Assembly (NCBI GenBank): GCA_023417735.1
Contig: JAEZEK010000376.1
Coordinates: forward strand, 1 to 6,560
DNA: 6,560 nucleotides
Direction of reading: 5' to 3'
Origin: Pseudomonadota bacterium
GTDB lineage: Bacteria > Pseudomonadota > Alphaproteobacteria > Rhizobiales > Afifellaceae
Position numbers and translations under genes: made by a program. Shown here piece after piece: positions 1 to 5,143 of this stretch. The notes beneath the pieces are model-generated. The model ran no database searches. It had not been told where the DNA came from and saw only the letters and a program-made list of their open reading frames with translations. Within the stretch, counting starts at the first letter, position 1; every line of letters starts with the position of its first letter.

Positions 1-1
1 G

Positions 2-256
2 CTCACGGGATCGACGCCGCGGCGGATCGCGCTGCCCATCATCATGATCGGCGCGGCGCTGCTCATGATGGCTTTCGGCTTCGTCCCCGCCATGCTGGTG
101 ATGTTCATGGCGCTCCTCGTCGTCGCCATGCACGATCCGTGGACGCCGAAGCGGGTCGTGCTGTTCGCCGGCGCCGGCCTCCTCATCGTCATCGGCTTCT
201 ACGCCCTCTTCCGGCACGTGCTGATGGTGCCGCTGCCGGCCACCAAGCTCTTCTGA
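2..256 (+). CDS. TctB-like small membrane subunit of a tripartite tricarboxylate-type transporter, C-terminal part only
   Basis: Partial gene: the start lies outside the window and the first complete codon begins at base 2, giving 84 residues to the TGA at 254-256. The visible part has two hydrophobic stretches, about residues 11-42 (probably a re-entrant pair or one long membrane segment) and 51-74, separated by a short polar link (HDPWTPKR). It ends in a segment of the form FxxLFRxxLxVPLPxxxLF. That ending (F-x-LL-x-V-x-LP near the C-terminus) is the usual tail of TctB-family proteins, the four-helix small subunit that works with the large TctA permease and the TctC periplasmic binding protein to import carboxylates. 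The gene stops 15 bases before a sulfolactate-type dehydrogenase, so the likely cargo is 3-sulfolactate, as for the SlcHFG transporter of Chromohalobacter. Family assignment rests on hydrophobicity and the tail motif alone, so another small membrane protein is not excluded. Confidence 0.6.
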   Translation, partial: LTGSTPRRIALPIIMIGAALLMMAFGFVPAMLVMFMALLVVAMHDPWTPKRVVLFAGAGLLIVIGFYALFRHVLMVPLPATKLF

Positions 257-261
257 TCCCT

Positions 262-267
262 GGAGAA
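262..267 (+). promoter_or_regulatory. Ribosome binding site supporting a TTG start
   Basis: GGAGAA lies four bases upstream of TTG at 272. No ATG or GTG with comparable spacing is available. The residues that follow this TTG (MPDIVVSEFM) match the usual N-terminus of the SlcC-type dehydrogenases, whereas the next methionine (residue 10) would cut into the first beta strand. Confidence 0.7.
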
Positions 268-271
268 CTCA

Positions 272-1207
272 TTGCCCGATATCGTCGTCTCCGAATTCAT
301 GGAGGAGGGCGCCGTCGCCGACCTCGCGGCGCGCTTCGACACGCTCTACGACCCGGCCCTCGTCGATGACCCGGCGGCGCTCGCGGAGGCCGTACGGCAG
401 GCGCGCGCCCTCGTCGTGCGCAACCGGACGCAGGTGCGCGGCGCGCTGCTCGAGGCCGGCGCGCGGCTCGAATGCATCGGCCGGCTCGGCGTCGGGCTCG
501 ACAACATCGACATGGCGGCCTGCGGGGCGCGCGGCATCGCCGTCTACCCCGCCTCCGGTGCCAACGACCTGTCGGTCGCCGAGTACGTGATCACCGCGGC
601 GCTCGTGCTCCTGCGCGGCGCCTGGTTCGCGACGCCCGCGATGATCGCCGGCGGCTGGCCGCGCGAGCGTCTGATTGACGGCCGCGAGGCGAGCGGCAAG
701 GTGCTCGGCCTCGTCGGCTACGGCTCGATCGCGCGAGAGACGGCGACCCGCGCCGCCGCCCTCGGCATGAGCGTGATCGCCTACGACCCGTTCCTCCCCG
801 AGGGCGATCCGGCGTGGCGGAGCGCCGGCCGGCGCGACCTCGACGCGCTCCTTCGGGAGGCCGACGTCGTCAGCCTCCACGTCCCCCTGACGGAGGGCAC
901 CCGGCGCATGATCGACGGCGCCGCGCTCGCCCGCATGAAGCCCGATGCGATCCTGATCAACGCGGCGCGCGGCGGGGTGGTCGACGAGGCGGCCGTCGCG
1001 ACGGCGCTGAAGGCCGGCCGGCTCGGCGGCGCCGCGCTCGACGTTTTCGAGGGCGAGCCGCTCAAGGCCGACGCCGCCGCCCGCTTCGCGGACGTCCCGA
1101 ACCTCATCCTCACGCCGCACATCGCCGGCCTCACGGCCGAATCGAACGTGCGCGTGTCGAGCCTCACCGCCGCCAACGTGCTGCGCCATCTGGAACGTCG
1201 CTCATGA
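272..1207 (+). CDS. slcC: D-isomer-specific 2-hydroxyacid dehydrogenase, probable (S)-sulfolactate dehydrogenase (NAD+)
   Basis: 311 residues from a TTG start chosen for its GGAGAA ribosome site. It is a cytoplasmic NAD-dependent dehydrogenase that, by family and context, should oxidise (S)-3-sulfolactate to 3-sulfopyruvate. An N-terminal substrate-binding part (about 1-100) includes the segment VVRNRTQVRG (48-57) and GRLGVGLDNID (70-80). The nucleotide-binding Rossmann domain (about 101-285) has GYGSIA at 149-154 (a GxGxxA variant of GxGxxG) and D172 at the end of the second strand, which favours NAD over NADP. The expected catalytic triad is visible: R233 in NAARGG, E262 in FEGEP and H283 in TPHIAG. 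Length is normal for the family. It lies 15 bases after the TctB-like gene and overlaps the next gene by ATGA, so the three are probably cotranscribed. Membership of the 2-hydroxyacid dehydrogenase family is near certain. The sulfolactate assignment comes from resemblance to remembered SlcC proteins and the ComC-type neighbour; a phosphoglycerate or other hydroxyacid substrate is the alternative. Confidence 0.85.
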   Translation: MPDIVVSEFMEEGAVADLAARFDTLYDPALVDDPAALAEAVRQARALVVRNRTQVRGALLEAGARLECIGRLGVGLDNIDMAACGARGIAVYPASGANDLSVAEYVITAALVLLRGAWFATPAMIAGGWPRERLIDGREASGKVLGLVGYGSIARETATRAAALGMSVIAYDPFLPEGDPAWRSAGRRDLDALLREADVVSLHVPLTEGTRRMIDGAALARMKPDAILINAARGGVVDEAAVATALKAGRLGGAALDVFEGEPLKADAAARFADVPNLILTPHIAGLTAESNVRVSSLTAANVLRHLERRS

Positions 1208-2202
1208 CCGACACGACCATCTCGCTCGACGACGCGCGCGCGCTCGGCGCCGACGCCCTGCAGCGCTCCCGCACGGCGCCCGGCAACGCGATGGCCGTCG
1301 CGAAGGCCCTCGTCCGGGCCGAGGCGAGCGGCCAGTCCGGGCACGGGCTGCGCCGCGTCGCGAGCTATGCCGCGCAGTCGAAGTCCGGCAAGGTGGACGG
1401 CTTCGCCGAGGCGCGCACGACGCGGACCGCCCCAAGCGTGCTCATGATCGACGCCGCGAACGGCTTCGCCTATCCGGCGCTCGACCGCGCCGTCGCCGAG
1501 CTTCCGGCGATCGCGCGCGAGCAGGGCATCGCGCTCGCCGGCATCCACCGCTCGCATCATTCGGGCGTGATGGGGCTCGTCGCGGAGGACTTCGCCGAGG
1601 CGGGGCTCGTCGCCCTCGTCTTCGCCAACACGCCCTCGGCCATGGCGCCCTTCGGCGGCAGGACCGCGCTCTTCGGGACCAACCCGATCGCCTTCGCCGC
1701 GCCCTGCGCGGGGCGGCCGCCGGTCGTCATCGACCTGTCGCTCTCCAAGGTGGCGCGCGGGAAGGTTATGGCCGCGAAGCAGAAGGGCGAGCCGATCCCT
1801 GAGGGCTGGTGCCTCGACAGCGAGGGCCGCCCGACGACCGATCCCGCCGCCGGTCTCGCCGGCACGATGGTCCCGCTCGGAGATGCCAAGGGCACCGCGC
1901 TCGCGCTGATGATCGAGATGCTCGCCGCCGGCCTCGTCGGCGCCAACTATGCCTACGAGGCGACCTCCTTCTTCGACGCCGAGGGCGCACCGCCGGGCGT
2001 CGGCCAGACCATCATCGCGATCGATCCGGCGCGGGTCGGGGGCGAGGGGGCCGCATCCCGCTTCGGCGAGATCGCCGCCCGCATCGAGGCCGACGGCGCC
2101 CGCGTGCCCGGGGCGAGGGGGCGCCGGCTGCGCGAGGGCGCCGAAGCCGGGGGCCTGCGCATCGACGACGCGGTGCTGCAGGAGATCCGGTCGATCGGCT
2201 GA
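1204..2202 (+). CDS. comC: LDH2/MDH2-family oxidoreductase, probable (R)-sulfolactate dehydrogenase
   Basis: 332 residues; the ATG at 1204 overlaps the preceding TGA as ATGA, so translation is probably coupled. The reading frame is open further upstream, but only as a shadow of the preceding gene. The protein belongs to the malate/L-lactate dehydrogenase family that does not use a Rossmann fold. Family hallmarks seen are GHGLRR (46-51), RSHHSG (116-121, with the paired histidines H118 and H119), GTNPIAFA (158-165), VIDLSLSKVARGK (175-187) and GDAKG (226-230). In sulfolactate degradation ComC reduces sulfopyruvate to (R)-sulfolactate with NADPH, the enantiomer cleaved by the SuyAB lyase to pyruvate and sulfite. 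With the upstream SlcC it would form a two-enzyme racemase. The same family includes malate, ureidoglycolate and delta-1-pyrroline-2-carboxylate enzymes, so specificity rests on the pairing with SlcC and a TTT transporter. It ends just before a hairpin that probably terminates the operon. Confidence 0.85.
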   Translation: MTDTTISLDDARALGADALQRSRTAPGNAMAVAKALVRAEASGQSGHGLRRVASYAAQSKSGKVDGFAEARTTRTAPSVLMIDAANGFAYPALDRAVAELPAIAREQGIALAGIHRSHHSGVMGLVAEDFAEAGLVALVFANTPSAMAPFGGRTALFGTNPIAFAAPCAGRPPVVIDLSLSKVARGKVMAAKQKGEPIPEGWCLDSEGRPTTDPAAGLAGTMVPLGDAKGTALALMIEMLAAGLVGANYAYEATSFFDAEGAPPGVGQTIIAIDPARVGGEGAASRFGEIAARIEADGARVPGARGRRLREGAEAGGLRIDDAVLQEIRSIG

Positions 2203-2220
2203 CGGAGCGGCCGCCGGCCG

Positions 2221-2280
2221 TGCCGGCAATCGTCCCGCGGGGTGAAAGGACCCTTTCGCCTCGATTTTGACTTGCCGGCA
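2221..2280. repeat. Two copies of palindrome TGCCGGCA, 52 bp apart
   Basis: TGCCGGCA, itself a perfect 8-bp palindrome, occurs at 2221-2228 and 2273-2280. The 52-bp spacing is close to five helical turns, placing both copies on one face of the DNA. The second copy sits directly downstream of the candidate -35 box of the ABC transporter operon. This is compatible with binding of a dimeric regulator at two sites, but GC-rich palindromes arise easily in such DNA. Confidence 0.3.
2238..2268 (+). terminator. Probable intrinsic terminator of the sulfolactate operon
   Basis: Bases 2238-2248 pair with 2253-2263 around a GACC loop, an 11-bp stem with two G-T wobbles. It is followed by ATTTT (2264-2268), a short T-run. 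It starts 36 bases after the stop of the ComC-type gene. The T-run is weak, and the element overlaps the candidate -35 box of the next operon, so an operator role is also possible. Confidence 0.5.
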
Positions 2281-2300
2281 TCGCCCGGTCGGAATAGAAC
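2267..2300 (+). promoter_or_regulatory. Candidate promoter of the ABC transporter-hydrolase operon
   Basis: TTGACT at 2267-2272 matches five of six bases of the sigma-70 type -35 box. TAGAAC at 2295-2300 matches four of six of the -10 box, but the spacer of 22 bp is long; GAATAG at 2292-2297 gives 19 bp with a poorer match. The stretch is locally A/T-richer than the surrounding coding DNA. It would give a 5' leader of about 65 bases before the ATG at 2374. Confidence 0.35.
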
Positions 2301-2302
2301 TG

Positions 2303-2316
2303 TGCAATCGTTCGCA
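2303..2316. promoter_or_regulatory. Operator-like imperfect palindrome near the expected transcription start
   Basis: TGCAATCGTTCGCA is symmetric at five of its seven base pairs, with TGC and GCA ends and a central CG. This layout is common among LacI-type operators. It begins two bases after the candidate -10 box, where a bound repressor would block transcription. No regulator gene is present in the window, so this is a sequence-based suggestion only. Confidence 0.25.
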
Positions 2317-2357
2317 TAGATGCTGGCCGCGAAGAGCCGCACGCGAACCGGTCGGGG

Positions 2358-2366
2358 AAGGGAGGG
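2358..2366 (+). promoter_or_regulatory. Ribosome binding site that fixes the ATPase start
   Basis: The purine-rich AAGGGAGGG lies seven bases before the ATG at 2374. The in-frame ATG at 2320 has no purine-rich stretch upstream and would add 18 mostly basic residues (AAKSRTRTGRGREGAR within them) that are unlike ABC ATPase N-termini. The start at 2374 is therefore preferred. Confidence 0.75.
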
Positions 2367-2373
2367 CGCGCGC

Positions 2374-3189
2374 ATGACCCGAACGGGGTCCGAGGACATT
2401 GCTGCGATCGAGGCCGAGAACGCGAGCAAGCTCTTCCTGGACGGCGCCGTGGTGGCGTTCAGGCGGCTCAACATCGGCGTCAAGGCACAGGAGATCCTGT
2501 GCGTCGTGGGCCCGAGCGGCTGCGGCAAGACGACCTTCCTGCGCTGCATCGCCGGCCTGACCGACGTCTCGGAGGGCAGGCTGCTCGTCCACGGCAAGCC
2601 GGTTTCCGGGCCGCCGGACGGCGTCGCCATGGTGTTCCAGCATTTCGGGCTGCTGCCCTGGAAGACCGTCTACCACAACGCCGCCTTCGGGCTCGAAATG
2701 GCGGGCGTGGCGCAGTCGACCGTCCGCGAGCGCGTGCGGCACTATCTGCACCTCGCCGGCCTGCACGGCTTCGAGGACCATTATCCCTACCAGCTCTCCG
2801 GCGGCATGCAGCAGCGCGTGGGCCTGGTCCGCGCGCTCGCCATGAACCCGTCAGTGCTCCTGATGGACGAGCCGTTCGCCGCGCTCGACGCGCAGACGCG
2901 CGAGGTCCTGCAGGAGGAGCTCCTCAGCCTCATGCAGCGGCCGGAGGAGCGCAAGACCATGGTCTTCATCACCCATTCGATCGATGAGGCGATCCTCCTC
3001 GGCGACCGCATCGCGGTGATGTCCGCCCGGCCCGGGCGCATCAAGGAGATCATCGACGTCCCGTTCCCGACGCCGCGCGACGTCAACGCCATCCGCGCCG
3101 ATCCCCGCTTCGCCGAGATCCGTGCGCACATCTGGAACGAGCTGCGCCCGCAGCGCAGCACTCGCAGCGATATGGAGGCGGCCGCCTGA
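2374..3189 (+). CDS. ABC transporter ATP-binding protein, NitT/TauT (SsuB/TauB) type
   Basis: 271 residues from the ATG at 2374, chosen for its strong ribosome site over the ATG at 2320. It is the cytoplasmic ATPase that powers import through the permease encoded next. All nucleotide-binding motifs are intact: Walker A GPSGCGKTT (46-54), Q-loop glutamine Q89 in MVFQHFGLLPW, signature LSGGMQQ (141-147), Walker B VLLMDEP (161-167, D165 and catalytic E166), D-loop ALD, and switch histidine H201 in FITHSIDEA. The short length, the LLPW segment after the Q-loop and the SIDEA segment after the switch histidine are typical of the nitrate/sulfonate/taurine importer group. Its TGA shares one base with the ATG of the permease (TGATG), implying coupled translation. 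Substrate cannot be inferred from the ATPase; nearby sulfolactate genes make a sulfonate possible but do not prove it. Confidence 0.95.
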   Translation: MTRTGSEDIAAIEAENASKLFLDGAVVAFRRLNIGVKAQEILCVVGPSGCGKTTFLRCIAGLTDVSEGRLLVHGKPVSGPPDGVAMVFQHFGLLPWKTVYHNAAFGLEMAGVAQSTVRERVRHYLHLAGLHGFEDHYPYQLSGGMQQRVGLVRALAMNPSVLLMDEPFAALDAQTREVLQEELLSLMQRPEERKTMVFITHSIDEAILLGDRIAVMSARPGRIKEIIDVPFPTPRDVNAIRADPRFAEIRAHIWNELRPQRSTRSDMEAAA

Positions 3190-4049
3190 TGTCCACGATC
3201 CCGACAGCCGCCGTCGCCCCGCCGGACGTCGCCGATTACGGCGAAGACCAGATCCGGGCCCGCAAGGCGGCCGCCGACCGGCGCCGCCGCGACGGCATCC
3301 GGGCCCTGGTGATCCGGCTCACCTCGCTCGCCGTCTTCCTGGGCCTGTGGCAGATCGCCGGCTCGCAGATCGATCCGATCCTCTTCACCACCCCGGTGAA
3401 GGTCTTCCATGCGGCCGTCCGCATGATCGGCAGCGGGGAGCTCTGGCACTATCTCTGGCCGAGCCTGGTCGTCCTGTTCTACGGGCTGGCGAGCGCCTGC
3501 ATCGCCGGCATCGGCATCGGGCTGCTCCTCGCCCGGTACCGGACGGCGGACCTCGCCTTCGACATGTACATCACCTTCCTCTACTCGACGCCGATGGTGG
3601 CGCTCGTGCCGCTGATCGTGCTGTGGGCCGGCTACGACACCACGGCGAAGACCGTGATCCTGTTCCTGTTCGCGTTCTTCCCGATGGTGATCAACACCTA
3701 TCAGGGCGTGAAGAACGTCGATCCGAAGCTGCTCGAGGTCGGCAAGGCGTTCCGCTGCTCGGAAGGGCAGATGTGGCGGCACATCATCATCCCGGCGTCG
3801 CTGCCCTTCATCGTCACGGGGCTGCGGCTCGCCGTCGGCCGCGGCCTGATCGGCATGGTGATCGCCGATCTCTACACCGCGATCTCCGGCATCGGCTACC
3901 TCATCCAGCGCGCGGCGACGACCTACAAGGTCGACACGATGTTCGTGCCGATCGTCGCGCTCGGCATCCTCGGCGTCACTCTCACGGCGCTCCTGCGCGT
4001 GTTGGAGAAGCGGGTCGCCCCCTGGACCGCCGCCCGCGAACGGGACTGA
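3189..4049 (+). CDS. ABC transporter permease, NitT/TauT (SsuC/TauC) type
   Basis: 286 residues, starting at the ATG that overlaps the ATPase stop by one base. It is an inner-membrane permease, expected to work as a homodimer. A polar, basic N-terminal tail (about 1-37, with RRRRD at 31-35) precedes about six hydrophobic segments near 39-57, 92-116, 127-148, 154-170, 205-226 and 251-272. The cytoplasmic coupling loop that docks on the ATPase is clear at about 183-222, EVGKAFRCSEGQMWRHIIIP followed by LPFIVTGLRLAVGRGLIG, the EAA loop of the BPD transport family. The TSTP-like element appears as YSTPM (132-136), typical of sulfonate/nitrate permeases. Length and layout are normal. It is followed by a 49-base gap with a hairpin before the binding-protein gene. 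Confidence 0.95.
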   Translation: MSTIPTAAVAPPDVADYGEDQIRARKAAADRRRRDGIRALVIRLTSLAVFLGLWQIAGSQIDPILFTTPVKVFHAAVRMIGSGELWHYLWPSLVVLFYGLASACIAGIGIGLLLARYRTADLAFDMYITFLYSTPMVALVPLIVLWAGYDTTAKTVILFLFAFFPMVINTYQGVKNVDPKLLEVGKAFRCSEGQMWRHIIIPASLPFIVTGLRLAVGRGLIGMVIADLYTAISGIGYLIQRAATTYKVDTMFVPIVALGILGVTLTALLRVLEKRVAPWTAARERD

Positions 4050-4061
4050 GCTTTTTCGACA

Positions 4062-4079
4062 GCCCGGCTGAAGCCGGGC
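4062..4079 (+). other. Hairpin between permease and binding-protein genes
   Basis: GCCCGGC (4062-4068) and GCCGGGC (4073-4079) form a perfect 7-bp stem around a TGAA loop. No T-run follows, so it is not a good intrinsic terminator. It lies six bases upstream of the GGGAGGG ribosome site of the next gene. Such hairpins in transporter operons often protect or delimit a more abundant binding-protein transcript; that role here is inferred. Confidence 0.5.
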
Positions 4080-4098
4080 GTCATGGGAGGGAAGGGAA

Positions 4099-5139
4099 AT
4101 GTCGATCTCAAGGTATGGACTGAAGGTTCTGCTGGCCTCGGGCATCGCCCTGGCGGGCGCCGCCGGCGCGGCGGAGGCCCAGCAGAAGCAGTGCAGCGAG
4201 ATGCGGCCGCTGAAGATCGGCGTGGCCGTGGTGCCGCCGAACGTCGTCCACACGACGCCTTACGTGGCGCGCGACCTCGGCCTGTTCGAGAAGCACTGCA
4301 TCGCGCCGGAGATCATCGCCTTCGAGGGCGGCGCCTCGGCGGCACTGTCCGCCGCGCTTCAGCAGGGCGCGATCATCGGCAACGTCACCGACATCATGGT
4401 CGGCAACGGCATGAAGGCGCATCAGCTCTGGGGCTTCGCGCCGCGCCTGCCGCAATCCTACACGGTGAGCGCCGAGGTGGAGACCGCGGCCGACCTCAAG
4501 GGCAAGCGGCTGTCCGCGGCCGGCGGCGGCGTCGGCGGGTTCAACTGGCGCATGGGCCGCACCATGCTGGCCGAGGCGGGATTGACGGTCGACGACGCTG
4601 TCTGGGTGTCGCAGGGCCTGGCGGGCCGGCTGCCCGGCCTGCTGACCGGGCAGCTCGACGGCGTCTCGCTCCATCCGGAGGACGTCTACATCGCCCAAAA
4701 GGAGAAGCCGGACGTTCGCGTCCTCGCCGTGCTGGCGGAGAAGATGCCGAACTACGTCTTCAACATGTACGGCGCGGCCGACAGCTTCGTGGCGCGCGAC
4801 CGGGAGCTCCTCGTCGATGCGATGGCCGCCATGATCGAGGCGAACCGCGCGATGTACCAGGAGCGTGAGAAGGTCGTGCCGATCGTCGCCAAGGAAACCG
4901 AGAAGCCCGAGGACGCGGTCAACTACGCGCTCGACGTGCTGACCAAGAACTGCGTGTGGGCGGTCAACACCGGGTTCGACCGCGAGCGCACGGAATGGTC
5001 CGCGAATTTCGGCGTGGAGATCGGCGACATCCCGGCCGAATCCAAGCCGTCCTTCGAGCAGATCGTCGACGAATCGGTCGCCAAGGAAGCGGTCGAGCGC
5101 GCCGGCGGCGAGACCGAGATCAACGGCTGCAAGCTCTGA
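4099..5139 (+). CDS. Periplasmic substrate-binding protein, NMT1/SsuA/ThiY-like
   Basis: 346 residues. GGGAGGG at 4085-4091 is a good ribosome site for the ATG at 4099. A Sec signal peptide is evident: basic start (R5, K9), hydrophobic core 10-24, and an AEA cleavage site with the mature protein probably starting at Q28. The mature chain has the layout of the NMT1/SsuA family: a first strand LKIGVAVVPPN (38-48), then TPYVARDLGLFEKH (53-66), a ligand-contact stretch FEGGASAALSAALQQG (75-90), ETAADLKGKRLSA (128-140) and a GxVGG-like turn (GGGVGGFNW, 142-150). It delivers the ligand to the permease encoded upstream. Four cysteines (C32, C67, C285, C344) all lie in the mature protein, so two disulfides are possible. 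It is third in the operon, behind a hairpin, and only four bases from the hydrolase gene. The ligand is not recognisable: candidates include sulfonates and small amide or guanidino compounds. Confidence 0.92.
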   Translation: MSISRYGLKVLLASGIALAGAAGAAEAQQKQCSEMRPLKIGVAVVPPNVVHTTPYVARDLGLFEKHCIAPEIIAFEGGASAALSAALQQGAIIGNVTDIMVGNGMKAHQLWGFAPRLPQSYTVSAEVETAADLKGKRLSAAGGGVGGFNWRMGRTMLAEAGLTVDDAVWVSQGLAGRLPGLLTGQLDGVSLHPEDVYIAQKEKPDVRVLAVLAEKMPNYVFNMYGAADSFVARDRELLVDAMAAMIEANRAMYQEREKVVPIVAKETEKPEDAVNYALDVLTKNCVWAVNTGFDRERTEWSANFGVEIGDIPAESKPSFEQIVDESVAKEAVERAGGETEINGCKL

Positions 5140-5143
5140 TCCG

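Noticed and set aside
814..1203. Upstream in-frame extension of the ComC-type protein
   Set aside because: The frame is open, but the translation is an Arg/Pro-rich shadow of the SlcC-type gene; the ATGA overlap at 1204 and the family N-terminus decide the start.
2208..2220. Short inverted repeat CGGCC-GCC-GGCCG right after the ComC-type stop codon
   Set aside because: Five-bp GC-only arms are common by chance at this base composition, and nothing like a T-run follows.
2320..2373. Upstream ATG extension of the ABC ATPase (18 extra residues)
   Set aside because: There is no ribosome site before the ATG at 2320, whereas the ATG at 2374 has an excellent one; the added residues are basic and unlike the family.
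781..2781. Very long open frame on the minus strand (666 codons) across the two dehydrogenase genes and the ATPase start
   Set aside because: It is antisense to clear gene families, is rich in Arg, Ala, Gly and His with no recognisable motif, and crosses a terminator-like gap. Long antisense frames are expected where third positions are almost always G or C.
2787..4253. Minus-strand open frame of 488 codons opposite the ABC permease
   Set aside because: Its composition is dominated by Asp, Arg, His and Glu runs from the reverse complement of permease codons, without any domain signature, while the + strand encodes a textbook permease.
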